Shown here: positions 10,561 to 21,458 of the stretch, piece by piece
Numbering within the stretch: the stretch's first letter is position 1
Layout of the letters: the number at the start of each line of letters is the position of its first letter
Assembly (NCBI GenBank): GCA_014529385.2
Contig: CM043967.1
Coordinates: forward strand, 997,001 to 1,061,000
Direction: 5' to 3'
Length of the DNA stretch: 64,000 nucleotides
Source: Adiantum capillus-veneris
Lineage: Eukaryota > Streptophyta > Polypodiopsida > Polypodiales > Pteridaceae
Notes under the pieces: model-generated
The model's input: only the letters and a program-made list of their open reading frames with translations
What the model was told of the DNA's origin: nothing
Database searches by the model: none
Made by a program: the position numbers and the translations under genes

Positions 10561-13500
10561 CGTGGCATTTCCGTCTTCTCCCTCGCAGTATTCTCCAACC
10601 TTATTCAATGGTACTGGCCTAGTGTTTAAATTAGGCCTGTCCAACTCTCTGATCCCTTCTTGTAGATTTAAGGTGGGGTCTTTCACTCCAAATTTTTCTA
10701 GGCATTTTCCTACTGTGGTCCCCATGTTTGGCCTTAACCTTAGGAGTTCTGCTAACGTGATTGTGCATGCCACCGGGGTGGATAACAGCTCAATCAATCC
10801 TTGCGAATCCATCACCTTGTTAGAAGAAAGTCTTTGAGATGGAATTGCTCTCACTTCCGACTTAGCTTCGTACTCTCCCAGGTAAGAGGGTAAAGTTCTC
10901 AAAGAGTCTGGTTGACTGTGCCCCGAACTAATAGATCCTTGGTCTCCCCCTTGTGAACGTATCTCAAAGTCCATCTGCGATCTTGCCTCAAATTCTTCAA
11001 TAGGAGGTAAGATCACATTCTTTTCTTTTCTGGTGCTATTCATGGGGTTACTCATCCTATTAGCCTCGTTGGCCTCACGGATTTTCTTCCACAGATCATT
11101 TAGACCGTTACCGTCCTTACCCATTTCTGCCAATATTTTAGGCTGGAACCCGTCACTTGCCCCATCAGTGGTATTTGGCACTATGGTAGGCTCTCCTCTG
11201 GACTCATATTCATTAGTGAGTCTTTCCTTTGTTTCCTCATGTTTCTCTAATGTTGGTTGGATAGGGGTTGGAGCTGGTGCTTCATGACAATTTGCAGGTT
11301 TACCCAGCGGTTCTTCCATCAATGATTGAGCCGTCTCAATCATCTTTTTACACATATCCAACCTCTGTTTTTCTATTTCTTCATATAGATAAGTCATCCA
11401 CCTTTGCTCCTGGGTTTGGTTCTTTTTAAGTCGAGCTTCATAAGCTTTTAGCAGTGCATCCAACTGCTCGTTTACCTTGTCTGCCAGTACAGATCCTCCT
11501 GATCCTGCACTTTTGTGCTCTGCTATTTCCTTGGGTGCTATGGCTGCTGTGGGGTGTGAGCTTAAGCTAGCTAGATCCTCTAACCGCTCCAATCTGTTTT
11601 TTGTATGTTTCAACTTCTTAGATAGGGCTGTTTGCTCCCGTTCTTTCCTGGCCTTCCTACGCGCCTTTCTAGCTTTCCAAGTGTTTCTCTGATTTTCGTT
11701 TCTGAACTTTGGGCATCGGTTTTTGGTTCTTCAACTATGGGTTCGTTCGTCCTTCTTTGGGCTTGGGCTCGTGTTACCGCCTGAATAGGTATGATTGTTT
11801 CATTTTCCGATCCTCCACTGGAGGGTACTATTTCTAACATGTTCAAGGTGGTTTTTGCTCCTTTGCTCGGGTTTTTAGGGCAATCAGGAATCAAATGAGT
11901 AATTCCACATTCTGGGCAATACGCATTGACTCTAATGATTTCATCATGAGGACAGTCTCTCAGCCAATGGTCTCCTCCACACTTGTAACAGGGTCCCTTG
12001 GGTTGTTGAGGTGCTCCTTGAGCCCCTCTTTGTTGGTAAGTATGTCTCTGTCCGCCCATGCCTCCATTGACTATGAACATCAGTGTTCGTTCATCTAAGC
12101 TATATCTTCCTTCTCCTGCGGCCTGTGCAGCAATTGGTGGTCCTTGATTCCCTATCATGCTCCATGGTTCTGGTGTCGAGGGTTCTTCCAGTGGATAATA
12201 GACAGGGTTTGCCGCATATCCATTGGGATCTTCATAATATGCATACATAGGCACCAAAGCCTTTTCTTCTGATTCAGTTACTGTTGGTGTGTATCTGATA
12301 CCAACTGGTCGTAATCCTGGTAGGGGTGGTTGTTGCCCCAACACTGGTTGTGGTCTTTCTACACCTACAGGTCCTAGTAAGTTGCCTGCTTGATATCTGG
12401 GCATCGGTGGAACTTGAGGGGAAGCTACTGGAGCTTGGGGAGCGTAAGGTCTCTCTCTCACATATACCTTGTTATAATAACATTCCTCGGTCCCATGGTT
12501 TGTCCATTTTTGCTCAATAGCACACCACTTGGGCTGTTTAACCTGGGGTTTGGCGTACAAGTTGATCTTTTTTAGCACTTCATCTACGAGCTGCTCCTAG
12601 TTTACTGCTATTTCTCCTTTCAGTGCTGTCTTGGAAGACTTGCTTCCACTTTGCTGTGAAGATGAATCGTCATCAAGGTCCTTGAACTCCCCTTCTTTGT
12701 AGACTGCACAATTGTCCACAAGGTACAAAGCCTCCTTGGTCAACTCATTCAACGTCGTGCTCCTCTTCATATGTAAGTCTTTCTGGAGATCTGCATTCCT
12801 TAGTCCTTGGATGAATATCAGCATAAGTCTGGACTGAGTTGGCAGTTCTTCAACACGACAGAACTTAACATATCTTTTTAGTCTTAGGGCTGCCTTTCAT
12901 ATAGATTCTCCATCTCTCTGTTTGAATTTATGGATTTGTGAGACGGTATTATGAGCTATTTCCCTTTGAGAGAATTCCTCAATAAATCGTCAAACACTTC
13001 CTCCATCGACTCAAAGTCTCTACGCTCTGCAGAGTCAAACCAAGTGGCAAAATCATCCTCTAGGGTTAGTCCAAACCCTGCAAATTGGGTGGAAAAATCT
13101 AACACCTCTTCGGCTCTAATTACATGCACAAAGGCTGCTACATGATCTCTTGGGTCTCTATTTCCTGCGTATTTCTTGTTTACCCATTTTTGCACTTGAG
13201 AAGGTCTAACTCTGCGATGGTCTACAAACCTCATCATTGGATCACCCCGTCCCAGTCGATACACCTCCTCAGGCCTTCTGTAATAGGCTGGTTCCTCTCC
13301 CAATGGTGCTCCTAAGCCATAATTTCTAACGGTTCTCGCTTGAGGTGGTTCTTCTCTTCGAACTCATTCCATGGGTGGTCCTCCAGGCTCTGTCGACCCT
13401 TGTGTCTTTGGCTTACTCTCTGCTTGATACCTTGAATAGTATGGTGGTTCTTGCAAATCCCTGAGCCCTCGTGCGGCGTGATAACCATCTTGGTTTCGGT

Positions 13501-14497
13501 TTGGTTCCCTTGTTGCACTCTGTCGAATCCATGCCTGCAATGATGGCTGGTTTGCTGGTTGGTCTTGGTTGTTGAATGCTTGCGGTCGGGTGGAATGAGA
13601 GGTAGTGTCATACTCATTTGAAAAAGGATTCGTTGACTTGATTGGGGTGTGGGCGGCTCTTGGCACTTCCTCAGGGGCATATGCAGATGCTCCTGGACCT
13701 ATTGCTCTCTCTACTTCCTTTGGGAGAATACATTGGTATTCTCGCCCATATCTATCAACAAAAACTATGTCCTTCCCCGTAGCAGTTTCATAAGAGAATA
13801 AGTAAAGAACCTTGTCTTTGCTTAATTCGTTTACGTATGGTTCTTTGCTGCGAAAGTAAGAGACAATACCCTCGCTCTCATGCTTGTAGATTCCCACATT
13901 CTCGTTATAAGTTGGAACCCTGGTTGTTTTCTTATCATACATAAAAATAGCTCCGGGACGATCAATGTTTGGTGGCGGCTCTTGAGTTTTTGAAACCATT
14001 TTCCCTTTCGCCACGTTATCTCCATATCTGTTGTAATCTTCAGGGTTACTAACTATTAAATAGTGGTTCCCCTTTTCGTCTCGGAATCTATCTCCACCAT
14101 CATACACTCGGATTATCTCCAACCTTTGAGCTGGCCTCTCTTCGATAGAAATGCACTTGCGGCCTCGATAGTCAGAATAAACTAGGGCTCCTCTCAAGTT
14201 TGTTCCCTCTAAGAAGATCACCGTGAGCCTGGAATCATTCAAAGGATTTTGGGAGGTGATTTCTCCCCGCATAGGTCCATCATAGGTGAATCCTCCTGGC
14301 TGTTGACTACCCATCATGAAGAAAGATTTGTCTGATGAAGTGTCAGTATCACTACCTTCCTCTATAATCGGTGCTAGCGGATCTAGCCTTGCCTGAGTTA
14401 CACTCTCTTTGGTGGACACTAAGCTACCTTGGTCACCTGCCACTTTCTGGTCTCTAACAATGTATCTTCCTGATCTTAAATTCATCAAACTTATCAA
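10561..14497 (-). pseudogene. Element beta gag region with N-terminal ORF
   Basis: Four frames follow one another on the minus strand. 14497-13364 (377 codons) has no recognised fold. 13303-12956 and 12824-12597 carry the Retrotrans_gag core (KKYAGNRDPRDHVAAFVHVI, TWFDSAERRDF, then LRNADLQKDLHMKR). 12578-11610 carries two short zinc knuckles, CYKCGGDHWLRDC and CPECGITHLIPDC, both CX2CX3HX4C. 11613-10453 is a lysine/glutamate-rich linker running into the protease. Gag forms the particle and binds RNA. Several frameshifts between the pieces show that it is decayed. A relic of the same gag family is at 53.2-53.6 kb. Confidence 0.85.
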
Positions 14498-14904
14498 TGC
14501 AATTTATCACAATTCCAACCACTCACCTGGCAATGGGTCAGTCTCTGCACAACTTCTTGCTTTGTTGCTGAATATACATGTACACAACCGTTTTAAGTTC
14601 GGCAATTGAATCAAAGCATTTATCTGCTAGAGGTTATCTTAGTAATGATTGGTATAACTGGAGAGTTAATCTCAATCACTACTGTATTTTATACATTGTT
14701 GATGTTCTGGATTAGGTTTGCTAATCTGCAATAGTACTTCCCTCAGATGTTGGTCAATTTACGCGAAAAAGTCTGAATTCAGTCTTTGCTTAGTCAAATG
14801 GGCAAACAGGGTCCAAATTCACTTATGAAAGAAGTTCTGGAATCCTTAAGCCAAATGGAACCTCAATAATGCCAGGACAAATTTTCTTTGTAGTATGTCC
14901 CGAT

Positions 14905-15768
14905 AGACATCCTACGCGTAGGATGTCTCCTGCTGTGTTTTGTCTGGATTTTTGCATTGTTGTTTCCTCTTGTTGTGCTGAGCTTATAGCTGCTTTTAAT
15001 TTTTGATTTGGACTCTTATTAGTTGGTCAATGAGTCAGAAATCTGTTCCGACGACCTGTGGATGGTATTGATCAGTCTAATCAACTCCAAATTGGACCAA
15101 AACTGACTAGGAGGCTTGCCTTAGGCTATATGACACCTTACTATGCTCAAAGTCAAAGTCTGGCTTCACTTTCTTGCATTAGACATCCTACACGTAGGAT
15201 GTCTTTTTCTTCAGAATGGCTTCAAACTCAAAGCCCAGGCTCCCCTTGAGTTGCTGATCACCTTGGTATACTCAGAATTCAGTTTGGAGTCCCAAATCAC
15301 TCAGAAGACATCCTACGCGTAGTATGTCTTTTTGGCCTGTTTGACCCCAGATTTGTCCCACAGCTTCCCCTTGATGTCAGTAACCCAGTGGTATGTTTAG
15401 ATTTTGATTTGGATGTCAAAAGTCCCAAATTCCATCTGTTTTTGCTTTTTCAGTCAAAAGTGCTAAAGTCCGCTTTGAACCCAATTTTCTTACCCAAATG
15501 AGGTGAAACCCCTTTCAGTCACTCAATATATCATGCAAGACATGCTCATGCAGCCTTCTTATGGTTTTGGTCTCAAAATAATGCTTTGGCACTATTTGGG
15601 TAGGATGTCGAGCAATTTGAGTCTATCTGGACTTATCCTGTCAAGATATAGCCAAATTTCCACTTTCGAGTTGAAACTAGGGTAAACCCTACCTCAACAC
15701 ACTGGTCAACTCAAAATCCAAAAATTCCTCCAAGATTAGCTTGTAGACATCCTACGCGTAGGATGTTT
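14905..15768 (-). repeat. Palindrome-bearing leader repeats of element beta
   Basis: A 24-bp perfect palindrome, AGACATCCTACG followed by its reverse complement, sits at 14905-14928. One-mismatch copies are at 15181-15204, 15306-15329 and 15745-15768, and a half copy (GTAGGATGTC) at 15600-15609. Sites fall on two interleaved series about 282 bp apart (15181 and 15745 are 564 apart; 15306 and the half site about 282). Spacers have diverged, but AGTTTGAAGCCATTCT on the minus strand at about 15.22 kb is identical to a piece of the plus-strand array at 20.8 kb, fixing the orientation. The array lies between the presumed 5' end of beta and its first ORF. Confidence 0.9.
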
Positions 15769-15978
15769 CCTAGCTTAAAATTAAAGTTTTTTCTGACAAG
15801 AATGCTCCTGTTGCTCTGTAGACCTATCAGAAACACTCACAGTAACTTTTGGACTTCAATTAAGCTTTCAATACATACTTTTTCATCTTTTTGCGTCTTT
15901 TACAAACTTGTGATGGTTAAGATAATTTTTGCCTTCTTATCGCCTGAAAATGGCCTCCACTTATTCCGCTATGTGCAA

Positions 15979-18563
15979 GCCCAAATATGTGTCATAACAC
16001 ACTCATGCGTTGAGAAGATGGGCCTTACAGTGACTGGGTGTCAGGCTTTTAGATCAGACTAGCAAACCATCAAAAAGTAAAATGTTTGGGTGTTGTAAAG
16101 AGCTTGGAAGTGGAGGCGTATGATGCAAAGGTGGTGGTTGATTTTCATGTGATGCCAGCGGGGCAGGGAGCATATCCTATTATAATGGGTAGACCATTGT
16201 TACATGCAGTGGGAGCTGTTCAAGATTGGGGACGTGGTACGATTAACCTCTATGGAAAGATAGGTTCCAAGAATCTATATAATATGGACACAAGGAAACT
16301 ATTGGAGGAACTTTATGAAGATGAGGATGAGTCTAGTGATGAAGCAGGAATTTGGTGGCCTACATTGCACATGGATGCCGACGAGTTTGTAAAGCATTGT
16401 GATGCATGTCGACGCACCAAGATACCAATAAAAAGAGATGAGATGCCATTACGGCCAATGATGGGAGCAAGAGCATTTGCAAAATGGGGCATTGATTTTT
16501 TGGGACCTATCTCACCCCCTGCATATCGCACCCATACCCAATATATCATTGTGGCTACGGACTATCTCACAAAATGGGTCGAAGCCAAAGCAACACAAAA
16601 AGCTGATGCACGCACCACGGCACAATTTTTGTATGAGAATGTTTTTGTACGTTATGGGTTACCAATAGAAATTGTCAGTGACCGTGGAACACACTTTCTC
16701 AATGAAGTCATTGAATATCTGCTAGAGGAATTCATGGTCATACATAGGAAATCACCACCATATCATCCACAGGCCAATGGGCAAGCTGAGGCCACAAATA
16801 AAACACTATTCACGGTTCTCACCAAAATAGTGTCAGAATCAAGAACAGATTGGGATCAGCAGCTACACTCAACACTATGGGCATACAGGGTAGCTTACAA
16901 AACATCAATAGGAACAACACCATACAACATGGTGTTTGGCCTAAATGCTATACTACCCATAGAGTTTTTAATCCCAACTCTACGAGTAGCAACAAGCTTG
17001 GAATGGACAGGGCATGAGCTCTGTTCAAGGATTGATGATCTTGAAAAGCTAGATGAACTCCGCTTACGAGCTGTCATGTCAATCTATGCTAAAAAGAGAA
17101 GACAAAAGGAATTTTTTGACAAGCATGTGCGTACCAAAGAGTTTAAAACAGGTGATTACGTACTTGTTTATACCTTAAAACAACATGCCAAGAAACTTAA
17201 AAAGCGAGGACTGGGACCATTTGTGATTAGTGATCTATCACAAAGTGGAGTTGTCAAGCTTGCTACATTAGCAGGTGAAGAAATGCCAAACTGGATTAGT
17301 GGATGTCGACTGAGGAGATATCATCTACCACTCACACAGGAGATGCTCCAACAAATTCATCAAGGAAAACAACGAATGAAGGAAAAAGAGAGAGTATGGG
17401 AGGAAGCTCAAGCCGAAGCACAGGAACGCATTGCAAAAAGACGACTTCTGCGACAACAGCAGAAAAGTGGAGCACCATTGAGAATCAATGCCATTCGACT
17501 GACTGAGTTGGAGGAGGAAACAGTGGAGCCAATAATTGCGGTCAAAGTGGGCAACAATCAAGTTGAATCAACAGCTTTGCTTGATTCGGGTGCTCAAGCG
17601 AATTTGATCTCTTACGGATTATACCAACAGCTCAAAGTCACAGATCAACTTCATCCTACTCCCCAAGTGCTAGAAAGTAGAACATCACACCCATTGAAAA
17701 CATTGGGATGGACTATATTGCATGTACAACTACATCAATATATTTATCCACACAAATTCTATGTGGTGACAGATGAAAGCACACAACACCCAATGATGCT
17801 AGGGCAACCTTGGCAAAAAGCATACAATGTGCAGATAGATTGGAAAGCAAAGGAGGTCAAAATTCAACATGAACATGAACAAAAGGTGATAGCTTTTGCT
17901 CAGCAATACCATCATGATCAACTGCAAGCCATACAATCACTGGCAACAGAGCCAAAAACACGAATGCCATCAAAGAACAACAGGAAACCCAAGACCAAAT
18001 ATCAGGTAAAATCCAACCATGCTAATTACAGACAAATGAAGTCAACAGCCACAATGCAAAAAACTATGCTACCAAAACAAGGTAAACAAGTATGGATGTG
18101 GAAGGATAGAAATGCAATGGCGGAAAAACAACAATGTAACAAACGGATTCCAACAAAGCAGACGGTCCAACCCAAAACCAAGGGCATAAAACGAATGTGG
18201 ATCCCAAAGAAAATACTTAGCCATAACCCAAATGTCACTCACATTTGGATACCAAAGCAAAAGCCAAAGGAACTCCCTACGGTACAAGCAACAATGGAAA
18301 GCAGACAGCTGCATTTCAAAAAGGAGAACCGACATCTGTGGATGTTGATGAAAGACAAACCAGTGGCAAACAAGAAAGAGCCAGAACATCTACAAAATTC
18401 GGCAGCAACAAAATACCAGTGGAAAGCCAAATCCATAAGGCTCATAGCCATTACATCCCAGCCAATTCTATCCTTAGACACAGCTACGACTCCATCAACA
18501 ATGTCGGCAAAGCAATTGCCTCTTGCCAAAAGGACAATTAAACAGAGAGCAATAGATTTATAG
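15979..18563 (+). CDS. Element alpha 3' half: protease remnant, integrase, second retropepsin-like domain, Trp-repeat tail
   Basis: The sequence resumes alpha at AQICVITHSCVEKMGL. After one frameshift near 16055 it stays open for 825 codons from 16086, the first codon after that shift in this frame being a TTG rather than a true start. Protease remnants end with IIMGRPLLHAVGAVQDW. An acidic stretch then joins directly to IWWPTLHMDADEFVKHCDAC, so RT, RNase H and the two His of the zinc finger are deleted. The integrase core has WGIDF, SDRGTHF and QAEATNK with exactly 35 residues between the last Asp and Glu, then a GLGPFVI C-terminal module. From about residue 500 a retropepsin-like domain follows: ALLDSGAQANLI and MMLGQPWQKAY. 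The tail is basic with repeated Trp motifs (VWMWK, MWIPK, IWIPK, LWMLMK). The long open frame contrasts with its decayed surroundings. Confidence 0.88.
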
Positions 18564-20419
18564 CTGTTACTTGCAAAAAAATCAGGATACCTCGACAGCG
18601 AATGCCAATAAGCATATTGCTTATTCCCTTATCTTGCACATCATTAATTTTTCCATGCATTGATCGAGTATGCATAAAATAGGGCCACATTAATCGGCCA
18701 GGCATTAGCACAACTTTTTCAACCTATGCACGGCACATACTCCGAGGCGAAACCTTGTCGTCCGGGAGGACTCTGACTAGGAGGGGGGGAGGCATTCTAG
18801 AGGCACTCTCAAATGCGGAACCAATGACAGAAACAACAAAAAAGGGCATGATTTTCGACTATTTTAAGGGTTGTTGTTTGATTGTGAAATTTTATGGAGT
18901 AACCCAAGTATATATGCCCTTATACAACATAAAGCTACAGGTATATGGGGCCAAACGCCAAATCAAGCCCCTAGGTGTGTGTATATACGTAGAAATAGTC
19001 ATTTTTTCAGGTAAAATATTGGTAAAACGGAGAAATCCGGCCATAAAAATTGAATGTGAGTGTATATAATGTAATGCGGTGATGTTTATGAATTACTATG
19101 AATTTTGGGGATTTTCTAGGTTTGATTTGCTATTTTCCTCTTAATTTTGCTAATTTTCGGCAGAAAAACTTCAAAAATACAAACAGCAGGTGAAAAACAG
19201 TCGTAATGAAAAACAAAAAATATGGTGATGATCAGTGACTATAGGACAACCTATGGTACAGTGGGGGTGCAATTATGAGACTGGAGCGGAAAGCGTGTTT
19301 TGGCCAGGTTTTGACCGAAATGCCAAATTTCTGGTAAATAGAGCAAACGAAGTCCAAATCAAGAAATTTTTGAGCCTAAACCGCATCTCGCAAGAAGATA
19401 GGAGCACATGTCAAATTTCATGAAAAGTGGTTCGGGGACCTCTATTATAAGAAATTTTCACCCCATTTTTAGCTCATTTTCACTATTGACTTTGTGGAGA
19501 AAGCTTCTGCCACCTAGAGCGGATCGACTTTCCAGTAGCTTCTACGACGCGCACGACTACCCGACCAGCTCCAGACATGAGAGGTAGGCTCACCACCTTG
19601 AGCTTTTCGCGCATGTTTGTCGTTATGTCGCGAAAACTAACGTAGGGGTCACACACAAAGCGAGCGGTAGAGACCTGCAAGTAGAGACGGCGGCCTAACG
19701 GCTAACCCGAAAGCAACAAGACTTCATTGGCAGCTTACCCTAATCTAGGAGACCAGTCCTGGATAGCCAAAGGTAGTGGATAGCCAAAGGTAGTGGGAGA
19801 CCATCGGGAAAAACCCTAATTCCCAGAAACCCGCAAGAGGCCACCAAATGGGAAAGCAGCGAAACGGTGACCAAATGCTACCAAAATTCATGGGTAGGAG
19901 CATCTCGACATGCTTGACAAGTTTATATGACCTGCATGACCAAAAAGTGACCCAAAGCGGCACTAAACCTCAGAAACGGCATTAGACACACAAAGCGTCA
20001 AAATGCACTTGCGGCCAAACCGCAAGTCGGTTTTCCACCAAACTTCACGAGCGGCTTTCCTAGACCATCAACAACCAAGTCCTATGGTGGTAGACCACCA
20101 CAAATCATCAAAGGTATGTAAACGCAACCATGGGTGCTTCTAGAGCGACAAATTGCCAAATGGAGCTCCGGTGAAGACAAAGTCGACAAAAACCATATGG
20201 CAAGGATCCCCAAGGGATTGGGAAGCTATGGAGACCAACATCGAGAAATTTCATCACCAAAAAGCACTCCAAAAGTCAGAAAACTGCTAGGAGGATCTGA
20301 AGTCCACACAGGGAGTTATACTCTATCCATTTGACTTTTTTGTTGAAATTAGGCTCAAGAGGGACTTAGGGAGGCAAAGGGCAAGCACTGGGAGCACCAG
20401 CACTGAAGAAATCACTAGG
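18564..20419. other. Non-coding, probable 3' end/LTR region of element alpha
   Basis: No coding sequence is visible. A purine tract at 18779 may mark the start of a 3' LTR. A GC-richer stretch near 19.5-19.7 kb resembles a transcribed LTR segment. A 17-bp direct duplication (GGATAGCCAAAGGTAGT at 19761 and 19778) is present. I could not pair any part convincingly with the 24.9-25.8 kb LTR, so the boundary between alpha and the next element is unresolved. Confidence 0.45.
18779..18792 (+). promoter_or_regulatory. Polypurine tract-like site
   Basis: AGGAGGGGGGGAGG lies about 215 bp after the end of the integrase-bearing frame, where plus-strand priming of a Ty3 element is expected. It closely resembles the tract at 24889-24903 that directly precedes a TGTTAG LTR start. 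Here, however, no clear TG dinucleotide follows immediately. Confidence 0.5.
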
Positions 20420-21293
20420 AGACATCCTACGCGTAGGATGTCTCAAGGGCACTTTTTGGCACAAACCTCAACAATTTTTGTCATGCACATGTTCTGAATG
20501 ACATTTACAAGCCATACACCAAGTTTCATCACATTTGGACCAGACCACATATGCATGGAAAAACGCAAAGTTAGGGCATAGAGGCAATAATGGGCCATTG
20601 ACCTACCAAATCTTGTCCAAATATCATGAAACTTGCACAACACACTCACATACACATCAGCAAACAATCTGTGTGGTCAGAGAGGAAAAAAGATGAAATA
20701 GACATCCTACGCGTAGGATGTCTATTGGACCTTTTGGGCATGGAAAGGATGTTTTATCATTCCAAATATAGTTACCTCATCATCAAGAGTCCATATGTCA
20801 AGTTTGAAGCCATTCTAATCACTTTTGACCCCCAACACCTTCAAAATACACTTTTTGAGCCCTAAAACACCTCACAGAGCCCTACAAGCATCAAATCTTG
20901 TCCAAATTCAAATTCAAGAACATGGCCATGTTCTATAGGCCAAGGACAACCCACATATTAAGTTTCATGTAATTCTGATGAAAAAGACATCCTATGCGTA
21001 GGATGTCTCCAGCATAAATTTGGCCTTCTGTGCAAGGAATTACATTAGGGGAGCCAATACCATGGTGCACTGAGCCCATATACCAAATTTTAACCCATTT
21101 GGACATCAATTGCTACCTATGATGGACATTTTATCCAAATTGTGACCTAAAGCCTGAATAAGCCCCAAAAATCCACTTTTTGATATCCAAATTCAAATCC
21201 AAGCATATAGCCATGTTCCATGAGCCTTACCCTACTTGCATGTCAAGTATGAACCAATTCTGATGAAAAAGACATCCTATGCGTAGGATGTCT
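20420..21293 (+). repeat. Palindrome-bearing leader repeats, ~283-bp period
   Basis: Four 24-bp palindromes sit at 20420-20443, 20700-20723, 20985-21008 and 21270-21293, spaced 280, 285 and 285 bp. The first two are AGACATCCTACG plus its exact reverse complement. The last two share a C-to-T change in the left arm. Spacers are alignable only in parts; the last two palindromes are each preceded by AAGTTTCATNNCATTTGGA-like sequence and ATGAAAA. The array ends 165 bp before the ATG of the next ORF, a leader position like that in beta. Confidence 0.93.
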
Positions 21294-21458
21294 AGATGGA
21301 AATTTTTTGTCAGATTTGCACTGTGAGCACATGCACAGCTTCACAAGTTCCTTTTAAGATTTAATTTCAATTTTCAAGTCATTTGGATAAGTAAAACTCA
21401 GTTTCGCAGCTAATATGGAAAAAATGCTAACTTTGGACTACTGAGTGTAACAGGATCT

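Larger units (their letters stand above)
7209..15977 (-). mobile_element. Ty3/gypsy element beta, 3'-truncated, inside alpha
   Basis: This minus-strand element reads, from right to left: leader with palindrome array (15.77-14.9 kb), an N-terminal ORF and gag (14.5-10.6 kb), protease (10.56-9.3 kb), RT, RNase H and the first part of integrase (9.3-7.21 kb). The gag, PR, RT, RNase H, INT order defines Ty3/gypsy. The left end stops inside the integrase zinc-binding region, so the catalytic integrase core and 3' LTR are missing. The left junction shares a TAGA microhomology with alpha. The right end is TGCA at about 15974-15977, so the minus-strand start reads TG as LTRs do, but no second LTR is available to confirm it. 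About 7 bp of alpha are missing at the site and no clean target duplication is seen. Confidence 0.75.

Noticed and set aside
10313-10837. 174-codon plus-strand frame
   Set aside because: It is the antisense shadow of the beta gag/protease region, with no domain of its own.
14520-14560. Primer-binding site for beta (minus strand CCATTGCCAGGTGAG)
   Set aside because: It only partly resembles sites complementary to a glutamate-type tRNA, and the LTR boundary next to it is not established.
14905-21293. CRISPR-like array (24-bp repeats at regular spacing)
   Set aside because: The repeats are full palindromes with ~280-bp alignable spacers in a plant retroelement leader, with no cas genes. Spacers are far too long and are homologous to each other.
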